Program-made: the position numbers and the translations under genes | Shown here: piece by piece, positions 27,508 through 37,330 of the stretch | Position numbering within the stretch: the first letter of the stretch is position 1 | How the letters are laid out: the number at the start of each line of letters is the position of its first letter | Source of the DNA: Winogradskyella sp. | GTDB taxonomy: Bacteria > Bacteroidota > Bacteroidia > Flavobacteriales > Flavobacteriaceae | Reading direction: 5' to 3' | Assembly (NCBI RefSeq): GCF_013213835.1 | Contig: NZ_JABSSU010000008.1 | Location: 1 to 64,000 of the forward strand | DNA: 64,000 nucleotides | The notes under the pieces: generated by a model | Databases searched by the model: none | What the model was told of the DNA's origin: nothing | Seen by the model: only the letters and a program-made list of their open reading frames with translations

Positions 27508-28212
27508 TTAGAGCAAATCTATTTCCTCATTTACTTTGAGTTTAAAACGTTTTCTAAATAAGTGTACGCCTAAGTATAAAAATGGTGTGTCTAATGCTGC
27601 AATAATGACCTTAAAGATAAATCCAGCAGCTAGTAAGCCTGCAAATCTATTCCATTCTATTTCGCCAAAACTACATAGTAATATGAGTACTGTCGCCGTA
27701 TCTACTAATTGAGATAAAAAAGTTGAAAAGTTATTTCTCAACCAAAGATGTTTGCCTTTAGTAAGTCGCTTCCAGAAGTGGTAAATCTGTATGTCTACAA
27801 ACTGGGCTAGTAAATATGCCATCATACTCGCAAATACTGCAATTGCTGTATTGCCAAAAACTTCAGTAAACAAGTCGTCTTGTACAGGTGACCACGAAGT
27901 AGCTGGTACTGCATTGGCAACATAAACAATGAGCATTGAGAAGAATGATACAAAAATGCCAACAACAACAATATCGTTTGCTCGCTTTTTACCGTAAATC
28001 TCACTAATTAAATCGGTAATTAAAAAGGTGATTGGATAAGGAAGAATGCCAACCGAAATTTCAAAAAGTTTACTGCCAAAAATCTCAACATCTACAGGAT
28101 ACCAGTAAAAAAACTTCTGAAAAATTAAATTAGAAACAACTAAAGATGTAATAAATAAACCACCCAATAATAAGTAAATACGTTGGGCTAATAACTTGTC
28201 TTTTAGTGGCAT
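27508..28212 (-). CDS. Queuosine precursor transporter (YhhQ/VUT family)
   Basis: The 234-residue membrane protein has about six hydrophobic helices and the family motif ITDLISEIYGKKRANDIV (residues 65-82). Members take up preQ0/preQ1 for tRNA queuosine modification. The gene is divergent from folK-dNK. I looked for a preQ1-riboswitch-like leader and saw none that I could support. Confidence 0.9.
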   Translation of the reverse strand: MPLKDKLLAQRIYLLLGGLFITSLVVSNLIFQKFFYWYPVDVEIFGSKLFEISVGILPYPITFLITDLISEIYGKKRANDIVVVGIFVSFFSMLIVYVANAVPATSWSPVQDDLFTEVFGNTAIAVFASMMAYLLAQFVDIQIYHFWKRLTKGKHLWLRNNFSTFLSQLVDTATVLILLCSFGEIEWNRFAGLLAAGFIFKVIIAALDTPFLYLGVHLFRKRFKLKVNEEIDLL

Positions 28213-28283
28213 TAAAATTGGTTGATAAATTGTTGTTGTAAAGATAACTTAATAATATTTGTTTTAGTTATTTTGCCTTTCCC

Positions 28284-29411
28284 ATGAAGGAATCTAAAAC
28301 AGTTTATATAGCATTAGGAAGTAATAAAGGCGATAAGATGCAATATCTGCAGTCGGCAATTGATGCTATTTTTACTGACATTGGTTTTGTTGAGAAAATA
28401 TCTAAAGTGTATAAAACACCTGCAATGGGTTTTGAAGGTGATGATTTCTACAATGCTTGTCTAAAGGTTGAAACAGAATTAAAACCACTAAAGTTAATTA
28501 AGACTCTGCAAGCTATTGAAAAAGCGCTTGGTAGAGAGTCGAAAAAATCAGATAAATACGAATCTCGAGTGATAGATTTAGATATTTTGTTTTATGATAA
28601 CGACATTATAGAACAAAAAAATCTTACAATACCACATCCGCAACTTCAATTTAGAAAATTTGTATTGCAACCGTTGCTAGATGTGACTAAAGATTTTCAA
28701 CATCCACTACTACATAAAACCATTATTGAATTGCTTGAAAATTGCGAGGATGATTCTGAAATTCATTCGATTAATAAGTGGTTAAAGAATCCTAAAAAGC
28801 AGTTTAGTCTTAGCGATTATAATTTTATTGCTATTGAAGGTAATATTGGTGCAGGCAAAACAAGTCTCTCTAAAAAAATTGCTCAAGATTTTAATGCAAA
28901 ATTAATTTTAGAACGCTTTGCAGATAACCCTTTTTTGCCGAAGTTTTACAAAGAGCCAGAGCGCTATGCGTTTACTTTAGAGATGTCTTTTTTAGCAGAC
29001 CGTTATCAGCAGATAAGTGATGATTTGTCGCAGTTAGACTTATTTAAGGATTTTATTGTTAGCGATTATGACGTACATAAATCTCTTATATTTTCTAAAG
29101 TGACATTGCCAGAAGACGAGTTTAGATTATATAGAAAATTATTCTATCAGGTTTATAAAGATATTGCAAGACCAGATTTATATATCTATCTCTATCAAAA
29201 TACCGAAAGACTTCAAAAAAATATAAAAAAACGTGGTCGTAAATACGAAGCAGAGATTGAAGATGAATATCTAAATAAAATTAATTCTGGGTATCTAGAG
29301 TTTTTGAAATCTCAAACAGATTTGAACGTCAAAATTATAGATATTTCAGAAAAAGATTTTGTAAAAAATAGAGAAGATTACCTTTGGCTATTAAACGAAA
29401 TTAGTGTTTAA
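28284..29411 (+). CDS. folK: Fusion of HPPK (FolK) and deoxynucleoside kinase
   Basis: The 375-residue protein joins two enzymes. Residues ~7-165 are 6-hydroxymethyl-7,8-dihydropterin pyrophosphokinase of folate synthesis, with the signature SRVIDLDILFYDND (94-107) and the early ALGSNKGDK. Residues ~178-375 are a deoxynucleoside kinase: P-loop GNIGAGKT (186-193), ERFADNPFLPKFY, the DRYQQISDD segment, and the lid KRGRKYE. This joins folate synthesis and deoxynucleoside salvage in one chain; the same fusion is known in Bacteroidota. No frameshift or stop separates the parts. Confidence 0.94.
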   Translation: MKESKTVYIALGSNKGDKMQYLQSAIDAIFTDIGFVEKISKVYKTPAMGFEGDDFYNACLKVETELKPLKLIKTLQAIEKALGRESKKSDKYESRVIDLDILFYDNDIIEQKNLTIPHPQLQFRKFVLQPLLDVTKDFQHPLLHKTIIELLENCEDDSEIHSINKWLKNPKKQFSLSDYNFIAIEGNIGAGKTSLSKKIAQDFNAKLILERFADNPFLPKFYKEPERYAFTLEMSFLADRYQQISDDLSQLDLFKDFIVSDYDVHKSLIFSKVTLPEDEFRLYRKLFYQVYKDIARPDLYIYLYQNTERLQKNIKKRGRKYEAEIEDEYLNKINSGYLEFLKSQTDLNVKIIDISEKDFVKNREDYLWLLNEISV

Positions 29412-29416
29412 GTATT

Positions 29417-30085
29417 TTAATTACTTAAAGACGTAAATAAATTGGTTTCTATAATGCCTTTATGTGTTGTTTTATAGGTACTTAATAGTTCTTTCTTGTA
29501 GTACTGAAGGTGAAAAGGGTATTTAAGTAAATCTACACCGCTATTTTGTTTAAGTCTAATTCCTTGTCCTGAAATAATATCAAGATTGCTTGTAAACGCG
29601 CCATTTGGAAGATGTTCCGTAAGAATAATATACTTATACTTTGTCAGTTGGGATACGATATTAATTATCTCATTATTTGATAAATGTTGAAGTACTTGTC
29701 TTAGAATGGCGCAATCACCTTGCGGTAATTCATCTTTGGCAATATCTAAACAATGAAATGATATGTGTTGTTTCTGAAAACGTTTCTGATTTCTTACAAT
29801 AAGGCTTTCAACAATATCAATGCCTATGTATTGTGAAGTGTAGGGAGCAAGCTTTTTACCAATATTGAAATCACCACAGCCCAAATCACACACTTTAAGG
29901 TTGTTATTGTGACTTTTGAAAAATGAAATTACTGATTCTAAGTAAGGTTGAATAATTTCTTTTTGGTGAGAACCTTCACCTGAATAAAAGTCATGATCTT
30001 TTCCACCCCAAAAATGCTTTTCATAGATCTGTTCCATGACAGCTTTTGTGGGCCATGGTGCTTTATGAGGTTTTTTCAAGCTCAT
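29417..30085 (-). CDS. Class I SAM-dependent methyltransferase
   Basis: The 222-residue soluble protein has the SAM-binding motif KVCDLGCGDFNIG (64-76), then IGIDIVESLI and a motif near DCAILRQVLQHLSN. The substrate cannot be inferred; it is not one of the well-known rRNA or ubiquinone enzymes as far as I can tell. It converges with folK-dNK (5 bases between stops). It lies 12 bases downstream of a small membrane-protein gene and may share its transcript. Confidence 0.87.
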   Translation of the reverse strand: MSLKKPHKAPWPTKAVMEQIYEKHFWGGKDHDFYSGEGSHQKEIIQPYLESVISFFKSHNNNLKVCDLGCGDFNIGKKLAPYTSQYIGIDIVESLIVRNQKRFQKQHISFHCLDIAKDELPQGDCAILRQVLQHLSNNEIINIVSQLTKYKYIILTEHLPNGAFTSNLDIISGQGIRLKQNSGVDLLKYPFHLQYYKKELLSTYKTTHKGIIETNLFTSLSN

Positions 30086-30097
30086 TTTAAACTTAAG

Positions 30098-30547
30098 TTA
30101 ACTGGTTTTATGTTTTCGGTTTTCAATACAACTACCAATTTTATAGATGATGATTAAAACTATTGGTGAGATAACAAGTGAATAAATTATTCTCCAATGT
30201 AAGACTCCAGCTTCTGGACTACCTGCAAACGACGTAGCATTAGAATTAAAGTTAAAACCAAGGTCTCCTGAAATGAAATAGGCAATCCCAAACCAAAGAA
30301 TAGATAATAACAAAAGTCCAATAGATAATAATTTAATAGTATTCGACAAAAAACTATTAGCGGACTCAAATCCTTTGTTGATGCTGTAGTTGGTTATTTG
30401 TAAAGCAATTAATCCTAGCCATAAGATTAGGTTTCCGGCTGGGATACTTAAAAATGATTTTGTTAAAATTGAATTGCCCGTAATGAAAAGGAAGGCCACA
30501 ATAATCACAGTTAAAACGGAAATTGCAAGTGTTCTATTATAGTTCAT
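30098..30547 (-). CDS. Four-helix membrane protein of unknown function
   Basis: The 149-residue protein has four hydrophobic segments (about 8-28, 33-53, 68-90, 118-138) and no recognisable motif. Its start shares one base with the stop of the upstream TrmH-family gene (TAATG), so the two are probably translationally coupled. Confidence 0.7.
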   Translation of the reverse strand: MNYNRTLAISVLTVIIVAFLFITGNSILTKSFLSIPAGNLILWLGLIALQITNYSINKGFESANSFLSNTIKLLSIGLLLLSILWFGIAYFISGDLGFNFNSNATSFAGSPEAGVLHWRIIYSLVISPIVLIIIYKIGSCIENRKHKTS

Positions 30548-31086
30548 TAAGCTTTGTTTTTTATTTTATTAAATACATCCCAGATCACAACACCAGTACT
30601 TACAGATATATTTAATGAGTGTTTTGTGCCAAATTGTGGGATCTCAATAACACTGTCACTGATATCAATAACTTCCTGTTGTACACCTTTAACTTCGTTA
30701 CCAAACACAAAGGCATATGTTGTGTTTGGCTGAGGCTCAAATTCATTGAGCATAATGGCATTTTCTGCTTGTTCTATAGAACATATCTTCACACCGATAG
30801 ATTTTAGTTTTTCGATGACTTTAGTTGTGCTTTCGTGGTGTTCCCATGCAACGGTTTCAGTACTTCCCAATGCTGTTTTTCTAATGTCGTTGTGTGGTGG
30901 TTGTGCCGTGATACCACAGAGGTAAATTTTTTTAATTAAAAATGCATCACTTGTTCTAAAAACCGAGCCGATATTGTTAAGGCTTCTAATATTATCTAGT
31001 ACAATAATGATTGGTGATTTTAGAGCATCTTTAAATTCCGAAACTTCAAGACGATCTAATTCGCTATTTTTTAGTTTTCTGTTCAT
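30547..31086 (-). CDS. TrmH/SpoU-family RNA methyltransferase
   Basis: The 179-residue protein carries the SPOUT-class signatures: NIRSLNNIGSVFRTSDAF (motif 1), AFVFGNEVKGV (motif 2) and HSLNISVSTGVVIWD (motif 3). It methylates 2'-O-ribose of tRNA or rRNA with SAM; the exact site cannot be told from sequence. It lacks the N-terminal extension of 23S rRNA-type enzymes such as RlmB. mutS is divergent and starts 130 bases away. Confidence 0.9.
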   Translation of the reverse strand: MNRKLKNSELDRLEVSEFKDALKSPIIIVLDNIRSLNNIGSVFRTSDAFLIKKIYLCGITAQPPHNDIRKTALGSTETVAWEHHESTTKVIEKLKSIGVKICSIEQAENAIMLNEFEPQPNTTYAFVFGNEVKGVQQEVIDISDSVIEIPQFGTKHSLNISVSTGVVIWDVFNKIKNKA

Positions 31087-31216
31087 TTAATTTTGTTGAA
31101 ATCTCAAGCTAATTGTAGATAACTTGGATTAGTTTTACTTTATAGTACAAGCCTGTTTAGCTACTTTAGCATACTTGCAATAAAGTCAGTTAATCAAACA
31201 AAAATAAATAAAACTC

Positions 31217-33829
31217 TTGGCAAAGAAAGCAAAAAAAGAAACGCCGTTGATGAAGCAGTACAATGCCATTAAAGCAAAGTATCCTGATGCTTTATTGCTT
31301 TTTAGAGTTGGTGATTTTTATGAGACCTTTGGTCAAGATGCTGTTAAGGCTTCAAAAATTTTGGATATTATTCTTACTAAACGCGGTGCTGGTAGCGAGA
31401 GTGAAACTGAGCTTGCAGGGTTTCCACACCATTCACTAAATACCTATTTGCCAAAATTAGTAAGAGCTGGTGAACGTGTTGCTATTTGTGATCAGTTAGA
31501 AGATCCAAAACAAACAAAGAAGATTGTAAAAAGAGGCGTTACAGAATTAGTAACGCCTGGTGTTGCCTTAAATGATGATATACTTCATTCTAAATCTAAT
31601 AACTTTCTGGCTGCAGTTTATTTTGATAAGAAAAATATCGGAATTTCCTTTTTAGATATATCTACAGGTGAATTTTTAACTTCTCAAGGTAATGCTGAAT
31701 ATATTGACAAGTTACTGCAGAATTTTAACCCAAGCGAAGTGCTTGTTTCAAAAAAAAGGCGGAAGGATTTTGTAGAAACTTTTGGGAATGATTTTCATAC
31801 GTTTTATTTAGAAGGTTGGGTGTTTCAAGCAGATTATGCCAATGAAACACTAACAAAACATTTTAACACCAAGACTTTAAAAGGTTTTGGAATTGATGAT
31901 TTATTTGAAGGTATTATTGCTTCTGGTGTTGTACTTCATTATCTCAGTGAAACGAGACACAATAAGTTAGAACATATTGCAACTATATCACGGATTGCGA
32001 CGGATGATTATGTCTGGATGGATAAATTCACGATAAGAAATCTTGAGTTGTATCATTCTACAAATCCAAACGCAGTAACCCTTATTAATGTAATAGATAA
32101 AACTATTTCTGCAATGGGTGGCCGAACCTTAAAACGTTGGTTGGCATTACCGTTAAAGCAAATAGATAAAATTAAGCAACGTCATGAGGTTGTTCAATAT
32201 TTGTTAGATAATGACTCTGTGTTATTGAAGATTCAGAATCAGATAAAACATATTGGTGATATTGAACGATTGATTTCTAAAATCGCTACTACCAAAGTAA
32301 GTCCTAGAGAAGTAATTCAGCTTAAAAACTCTCTTGAAGCTATTGTACCTGTAAAATCGGTAGCAGAATCTTGTGACAATGAAGCTTTAAGAATATTAGG
32401 TGAAAATCTTAATAATTGCGATTTACTTAGAGAAAAAATTAAGCAAACATTAAATGAGGAAGCGCCAGTTAATGTATTAAAAGGAAACACGATTGCTGAA
32501 GGTTTCTCAAAAGAATTGGATGAGTTAAGAGGTTTGTCTAAATCTGGCAAAGACTATTTAGATAGCATGCTTGAGCGCGAAAGTGAGCGAACAGGTATTC
32601 CTTCATTAAAGATTGCTTCTAACAATGTGTTTGGATATTATATTGAAGTTAGAAATACACATAAAGATAAAGTTCCTGAAGAATGGATTAGAAAGCAAAC
32701 GCTTGTCAATGCAGAGCGATACATTACCGAAGAGTTAAAAGAATATGAAGCAAAAATATTAGGTGCCGAAGAGCGCATTTTAGCTATAGAGCAGCAATTG
32801 TTTTCTGAGCTAATATTGTGGATGCATCAGTTTATTTTACAGGTGCAACAAAATGCCCAACATATTGGTCAATTAGATTGTTTGTCTGGTTTCGCAATGT
32901 TGGCTAAGACAAATAAATACACTTATCCAATATTAGACAATAGCTATGATTTAGATATAAAAGAAGGTCGTCATCCAGTTATAGAGAAGCAATTACCGTT
33001 AGGAGAGACCTATATCGCAAATGATGTGTATTTAGATAGAGAATCACAACAAATCATAATGATTACTGGTCCTAACATGTCTGGTAAATCGGCGATTTTG
33101 CGTCAGACAGCACTTATAGTATTATTGGCACAGATTGGAAGTTTTGTTCCGGCTGAATCAGCAAGAATAGGTGTGGTAGATAAAATATTTACACGTGTCG
33201 GTGCAAGTGACAATATTTCTATGGGTGAATCTACATTTATGGTGGAAATGAATGAGACAGCTTCTATTCTTAATAATATCTCAGAAAGAAGTTTGGTGCT
33301 TTTAGATGAAATTGGTCGTGGAACCAGTACCTATGATGGTATTTCTATTGCATGGGCAATTAGTGAGTATTTGCATGAACATCCTGCTAGAGCAAAGACG
33401 CTGTTTGCTACCCACTATCATGAGCTAAATGAGATGACAGAAACATTTTCTAGAATTAAGAATTTTAATGTTGCAGTAAAAGAGCTTGGGAATAATGTGC
33501 TGTTTGTTAGAAAATTAATAAAAGGAGGCAGCGAGCATAGTTTTGGAATACATGTGGCAAAAATGGCAGGTATGCCTCAGCAAGTTATAAGACGTGCCAA
33601 TAAAATTTTATTAAAGCTTGAGAAATCACATTCTAGTGAAGAATTAACAGATAAGGTGAAGTCCTTAAAAGATGATATGCAGCTGAGTTTCTTTAACTTA
33701 GATGATCCGTTATTGGAAGAAATTAAAGATGAGATTTTACACACAGATATCGATACCTTAACACCAGTTGAGGCATTGATGAAGTTGAATGAAATCAAAC
33801 GAATGTTAGTGAAGAAGCAACAGGCTTAA
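31217..33829 (+). CDS. mutS: DNA mismatch repair protein MutS
   Basis: The start is TTG at 31217 ([15 protein letters not shown]). The 870-residue protein recognises mismatches through the Phe-X-Glu motif, here Phe34-Tyr-Glu36 (VGDFYETFG). The ATPase domain has Walker [10 protein letters not shown] and the downstream [13 protein letters not shown] and [12 protein letters not shown] motifs. The C-terminal clamp segment is present. Length is normal for MutS1, so this is the repair protein rather than a MutS2 or MutSd type. Confidence 0.97.
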   Translation: MAKKAKKETPLMKQYNAIKAKYPDALLLFRVGDFYETFGQDAVKASKILDIILTKRGAGSESETELAGFPHHSLNTYLPKLVRAGERVAICDQLEDPKQTKKIVKRGVTELVTPGVALNDDILHSKSNNFLAAVYFDKKNIGISFLDISTGEFLTSQGNAEYIDKLLQNFNPSEVLVSKKRRKDFVETFGNDFHTFYLEGWVFQADYANETLTKHFNTKTLKGFGIDDLFEGIIASGVVLHYLSETRHNKLEHIATISRIATDDYVWMDKFTIRNLELYHSTNPNAVTLINVIDKTISAMGGRTLKRWLALPLKQIDKIKQRHEVVQYLLDNDSVLLKIQNQIKHIGDIERLISKIATTKVSPREVIQLKNSLEAIVPVKSVAESCDNEALRILGENLNNCDLLREKIKQTLNEEAPVNVLKGNTIAEGFSKELDELRGLSKSGKDYLDSMLERESERTGIPSLKIASNNVFGYYIEVRNTHKDKVPEEWIRKQTLVNAERYITEELKEYEAKILGAEERILAIEQQLFSELILWMHQFILQVQQNAQHIGQLDCLSGFAMLAKTNKYTYPILDNSYDLDIKEGRHPVIEKQLPLGETYIANDVYLDRESQQIIMITGPNMSGKSAILRQTALIVLLAQIGSFVPAESARIGVVDKIFTRVGASDNISMGESTFMVEMNETASILNNISERSLVLLDEIGRGTSTYDGISIAWAISEYLHEHPARAKTLFATHYHELNEMTETFSRIKNFNVAVKELGNNVLFVRKLIKGGSEHSFGIHVAKMAGMPQQVIRRANKILLKLEKSHSSEELTDKVKSLKDDMQLSFFNLDDPLLEEIKDEILHTDIDTLTPVEALMKLNEIKRMLVKKQQA

Positions 33830-33855
33830 AAAGTTTTATTTTTTTTAAAAAAGTC

Positions 33856-33885
33856 TTTGCTTTTATAATAAATAGTTTAAATTTG
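33856..33885 (+). promoter_or_regulatory. Promoter of the tRNA-Gly/tRNA-Leu unit
   Basis: TTTG at 33856-33859 and TAAATTTG at 33878-33885 are separated by 18 bases, matching the Bacteroidota TTTG/TAnnTTTG promoter. It is 39 bases ahead of the first mature tRNA. Confidence 0.75.
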
Positions 33886-33924
33886 CATCCGCTTTTACAG
33901 CGAAACGTTCTTTAATAAGACTAC

Positions 33925-33996
33925 GCGAAAGTAGCTCAGGGGTAGAGCATCACCTTGCCAAGGTGAGGGTCGCGGGTTCAAATCCCGTCTTTCGCT
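33925..33996 (+). tRNA. tRNA-Gly (anticodon GCC)
   Basis: The 72-base gene folds with acceptor GCGAAAG/CTTTCGC, a D-arm with GCTC/GAGC, anticodon stem TCACC/GGTGA, loop TTGCCAA (GCC at 33957-33959), and a T-arm GCGGG/CCCGT around TTCAAAT. CCA is not encoded. The T-stem closing pair is a G-T wobble. Confidence 0.96.
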
Positions 33997-34037
33997 CTAT
34001 ACAATATAAAAGTTTAAGTTGCTGTCTGCAACTGGAA

Positions 34038-34122
34038 GCTGAAGTGGTGGAATTGGTAGACACGTTGGACTTAAAATCCAATGGCCATTATGGCCGTGCG
34101 GGTTCAAGTCCCGCCTTCAGTA
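34038..34122 (+). tRNA. tRNA-Leu (anticodon TAA)
   Basis: The 85-base gene has acceptor GCTGAAG/CTTCAGT (first pair G-T), anticodon stem TTGGA/TCCAA with loop CTTAAAA (TAA at 34072-34074), and a long variable arm TGGCCATTATGGCC, as expected for class II tRNA-Leu. The T-arm is GCGGG/CCCGC around TTCAAGT. It shares the promoter of the tRNA-Gly gene. Confidence 0.96.
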
Positions 34123-34123
34123 C

Positions 34124-34154
34124 AAAAGCCGAAACATACGTTTCGGCTTTTTTT
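34124..34154 (+). terminator. Intrinsic terminator of the tRNA unit
   Basis: AAAAGCCGAAAC and GTTTCGGCTTTT pair around ATAC, with a T7 tract. It begins two bases after the tRNA-Leu end. Confidence 0.94.
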
Positions 34155-34223
34155 ATGTTTTATTATTTCCTTTAGAACCTTGTTTGTTAATATCTAAAAT
34201 ACTTATCTTAGTGTTTGGTCTTA

Positions 34224-34244
34224 TTGAAATTTAATAGATTTCAA
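34224..34244. promoter_or_regulatory. Inverted repeat upstream of the PUL regulator
   Basis: TTGAAAT (34224-34230) and ATTTCAA (34238-34244) form a perfect 7-bp inverted repeat with a 7-base spacer, 44 bases before the regulator ATG. It could be an operator for autoregulation. The sequence is AT-rich, so chance cannot be excluded. Confidence 0.3.
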
Positions 34245-34288
34245 GGTCTGAAACTCTATTTTGTTATTAATAAATGTGTTAAGCTTTA

Positions 34289-37096
34289 ATGGTGGTGTTT
34301 AAGAAATTCTTCGTAATTGTAATTGTATTTTTTTCAAGTCAAGTTTTTACCCAAGAAATTCCACCAATTCAAGTTTTTTCTCCTCAAGAATATAATGCTG
34401 AAGATCAGAATTGGGCTATTACCCAATCTGAGAATGGATTTATTTACGCAGCTAATAATTCTGGTTTGTTAGAATACAATGGTGCATCTTGGCGACTTTT
34501 TAAATCTCCAAACGAAGATATCTTAAGATCTGTAAATGCTGTTTCTGACCGAATTTATTCAGGCGGCTATATGGATTTTGGTTATTGGGTAAAAGATGAA
34601 CGTGGTGGGTTTATATATACGTCACTGTTAGCTACAGAAGAAATAGATATAAAAGAAGATGAGGAATTCTGGAAGATCATCGATATTGAAGGTTATGTTT
34701 TATTTCAATCTTTAGAATCTATTTATATATATAATATTAAAGAAGAAAGCTTTTCCATTATTAATTCTGAAGTTAGAATCAATAAAATGTTTAAGGTTGA
34801 TGAAACTATTTATTTTCAGAAGGATAAAGTAGGTTTGTTTAAAATACAGAATGGTAAAGAAGTACTTTTAACTGATGCTTCTATAATAAAGGATAAAGAA
34901 ATAATAAATCTATATACTAAAGATGATGGTTTAATCCTCTTGACTAAATCAGACGGTCTTTTTCTGTTCAACAATAATTTAGTAAGTAAATGGAGTGTTG
35001 AAGCCAATGTGTTTCTCTCTAATGTGAAAGTTTATAGTAGTGTAGAATTGAGTAATGGTAATTTGTTGATTGGTACTATATCTCATGGAGTTATTCTGGT
35101 AGGTAGTTCAGGAGAGATATTGCTAAAAATTGATAAATCTAACGGTTTAAGCAATAATACTGTATTGTCACTAACTCAAGATAAATTTGGTAATATATGG
35201 TTAGGTTTAGATAATGGCATTAATGTTTTAAACCTAGAGTCACCTTTTAAGGTATATAAAGATAAATTAGGTGTTTTAGGAACCATTTATACGTCAGCGA
35301 AACATAATGGAAATATTTACTTAGGAACAAATCAGGGGCTTTTTTATAAGTCATTAGATGCGAATGTAGAATATACTTTTATTCCTGGAACGAAAGGTCA
35401 AGTTTGGTTCTTAGAGATACTTCAGGGAAGTTTATTTTGTGGGCATGATCAGGGAACATTTATAATTGATAACAACGTTGCAAAAAAGATTTCAGATGAA
35501 TTTGGTACTTGGATTATCAAAGAAATTGAAGGTGTTCCTAATTTATTAATTCAAGGTAATTATAAAGGACTTTTTATTCTTGAAAGAGTAGGTAAGTCTT
35601 GGAGATTAAGAAACAAAATAGAAGGATTCGATATCTCTTCACGATATATAGAATTTATCCGATATAATGAATTGCTCGTTAATCATGAATTGAAAGGTGT
35701 CTATAAAATTAAAATTGATGAGGATTTTCGAGAGGTTGAAAGGTTTGATCAGACCTTAATTGAGAAAGGTGTAAAATCAAGTATAGTTTCGTTTGAAGAT
35801 GATATAATTTATTCAAATAAGAAAGGAGTATTTAGATACTCAAAGCAAGACGAAGAATTTCTGAAAGATAGTCTCTTAAGTAATGTTTTTTCTGGTGAGA
35901 ATTATTATTCAGGAAAGTTGATTAAGGATGATGAAAGTAATAGGTTATGGGGTTTTAATAAAGATGAAATTGTGTATATAGAACCTGGTAACCTGTCTAA
36001 TCAACCAAAAGTAAATGATATTTCAATTCCACAGAAAATTAGAAAGAATAAAGCTGGTTATGAGAATATTTTAAGATTAGAAGAGGATGTTTATTTAATC
36101 GGTGGAACGGATGGTTATTTAGTTTTAGATTTAAAGAAAAATAGACAAAGTCCTGCGCAGATATATTTAAATGAAATTTTATACAGGTCATTCAAGCAAG
36201 ATTATTATTCAAGTGTAGATATGGAAGAAGATTTGCTTCTTGCAAATAAGGATAATAGTGTAAGGTTTAATTTTAGTGTGCCTGAGTTTGACAAATTAGC
36301 TGGTACAAGATATCAGTACCGATTAAAAGGAATGAGTGAAGAATGGAGTAGTTGGGTAAGTGATGCACACGTAAGTTTCGAAAATTTACCGCATGGGGAT
36401 TACACATTTGAAGCCAGATCAATTACTGGGAATGTCGTTTCAAGTAATACGATAACCTACAATTTCTCAATAGAGAAACCCTGGAGTAAAAAACCCTTAG
36501 CAATTGTATTATATACACTCATTGGTTTCCTATTTGCTTTAACTGTGCATTATTTAAACCGTAGACATTATAAAAAACAGAAGTATAAACTATTAAAAAA
36601 GAAAGAACAAGAAATACAGTTAGAGCAGCTAGAAAATAAAAGAAAGCTTATTCAGTTTAAGAATGAAAATCTTCAACTTGATATTGAAAATAAAAATAGA
36701 GAGTTAGGAACTGCTACAATGAATTTGGTTAAAAGAAATGAATTGTTAAATAATATCAAAGTTAGACTCACTAAGATTAAAGCAATTGATGGGTTAAAAT
36801 CTGTGATTAGATTAATTGATGATAATTTAAATGATAGTAGTGATTGGGTTTTGTTTGAGGAAGCTTTTAATAATGTGGATAAAGACTTTATGAAAAGAAT
36901 GAAGTCCTTGCACCCATCTATAACACCCAATGATTTACGATTATGTGCTTATCTAAGATTAAATTTATCATCCAAGGAAATCGCACCCTTATTAAATATC
37001 TCTCATAAAAGCGTTGAGGTGAAGCGTTATCGATTGCGTAAAAAAATAGGATTAGATCATGATCAAAGTCTGGCAAACTATATTTTAGGCTTATAA
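34289..37096 (+). CDS. PUL regulator: beta-propeller/Y_Y_Y sensor with LuxR-type HTH
   Basis: The 935-residue protein begins with a signal peptide (cleavage near VFTQ). A two-component-regulator propeller fills ~30-640 (repeated TQDKFGNIWLGLDNGI-like blades). A Y_Y_Y domain follows at about 645-725 (FNFSVPEFDKLAGTRYQYRLKGMSEEWSSW). A membrane helix lies at ~735-757, then a coiled-coil, and a C-terminal LuxR/GerE-like HTH at ~875-935 (LSSKEIAPLLNISHKSVEVKRYRLRKKI). It has no kinase or receiver domains, so signal passes from the periplasm directly to a DNA-binding domain. It directly precedes susC and is the obvious candidate regulator of this PUL. Confidence 0.88.
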   Translation: MVVFKKFFVIVIVFFSSQVFTQEIPPIQVFSPQEYNAEDQNWAITQSENGFIYAANNSGLLEYNGASWRLFKSPNEDILRSVNAVSDRIYSGGYMDFGYWVKDERGGFIYTSLLATEEIDIKEDEEFWKIIDIEGYVLFQSLESIYIYNIKEESFSIINSEVRINKMFKVDETIYFQKDKVGLFKIQNGKEVLLTDASIIKDKEIINLYTKDDGLILLTKSDGLFLFNNNLVSKWSVEANVFLSNVKVYSSVELSNGNLLIGTISHGVILVGSSGEILLKIDKSNGLSNNTVLSLTQDKFGNIWLGLDNGINVLNLESPFKVYKDKLGVLGTIYTSAKHNGNIYLGTNQGLFYKSLDANVEYTFIPGTKGQVWFLEILQGSLFCGHDQGTFIIDNNVAKKISDEFGTWIIKEIEGVPNLLIQGNYKGLFILERVGKSWRLRNKIEGFDISSRYIEFIRYNELLVNHELKGVYKIKIDEDFREVERFDQTLIEKGVKSSIVSFEDDIIYSNKKGVFRYSKQDEEFLKDSLLSNVFSGENYYSGKLIKDDESNRLWGFNKDEIVYIEPGNLSNQPKVNDISIPQKIRKNKAGYENILRLEEDVYLIGGTDGYLVLDLKKNRQSPAQIYLNEILYRSFKQDYYSSVDMEEDLLLANKDNSVRFNFSVPEFDKLAGTRYQYRLKGMSEEWSSWVSDAHVSFENLPHGDYTFEARSITGNVVSSNTITYNFSIEKPWSKKPLAIVLYTLIGFLFALTVHYLNRRHYKKQKYKLLKKKEQEIQLEQLENKRKLIQFKNENLQLDIENKNRELGTATMNLVKRNELLNNIKVRLTKIKAIDGLKSVIRLIDDNLNDSSDWVLFEEAFNNVDKDFMKRMKSLHPSITPNDLRLCAYLRLNLSSKEIAPLLNISHKSVEVKRYRLRKKIGLDHDQSLANYILGL

Positions 37097-37121
37097 CGCC
37101 CATACAAGAAGTCTTTTTACC

Positions 37122-37138
37122 AATACATTACCTATACA
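37122..37138 (-). promoter_or_regulatory. Reverse-oriented TGTATA direct repeat upstream of susC
   Basis: On the minus strand TGTATA (37133-37138) is followed 11 bases later by TGTATT (37122-37127), and a further TGTATG lies 21 bases beyond (37101-37106). A palindrome TACCTAT-AC-ATAGGTA (37129-37144) overlaps the first element. Together with the forward pair near susC these look like a cluster of related half-sites. Confidence 0.4.
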
Positions 37139-37245
37139 TAGGTAGATTTCGTTAAATGTTAATAGTTAGTTAAAGTTCACTTCATCGGAAAAAAATGCAT
37201 TTTATAGGAAAAAACCACCATTTTGATAAAAAACATGCCAATTTA

Positions 37246-37276
37246 TTGCATTGTATATCTCTTGTATAGGTTTTTT
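37246..37276 (+). promoter_or_regulatory. susC promoter/operator with 11-bp TGTATA direct repeat
   Basis: TGTATA occurs at 37252-37257 and again at 37263-37268, an exact 11-bp step, followed by GGT and a T run. TTG at 37246-37248 and TAGGTTTT at 37267-37274 are 18 bases apart and could be a weak -33/-7 pair, so the repeats would overlap the core promoter. The same arrangement occurs at 61939-61963 before the T9SS gene. Confidence 0.5.
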
Positions 37277-37330
37277 TTGAGAATTCCTCATTATTTTCTT
37301 TTAAGTTGCAGTAACTAATCATAACTAACA

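Noticed and set aside
28213..28283. preQ1 riboswitch before the queuosine precursor transporter
   Set aside because: The 71-base divergent gap shows no convincing stem with a conserved A-rich tail.
33963..34175. A 70-codon open frame across both tRNA genes
   Set aside because: It lies inside two clearly folding tRNA genes and their terminator; its peptide shows no family features.
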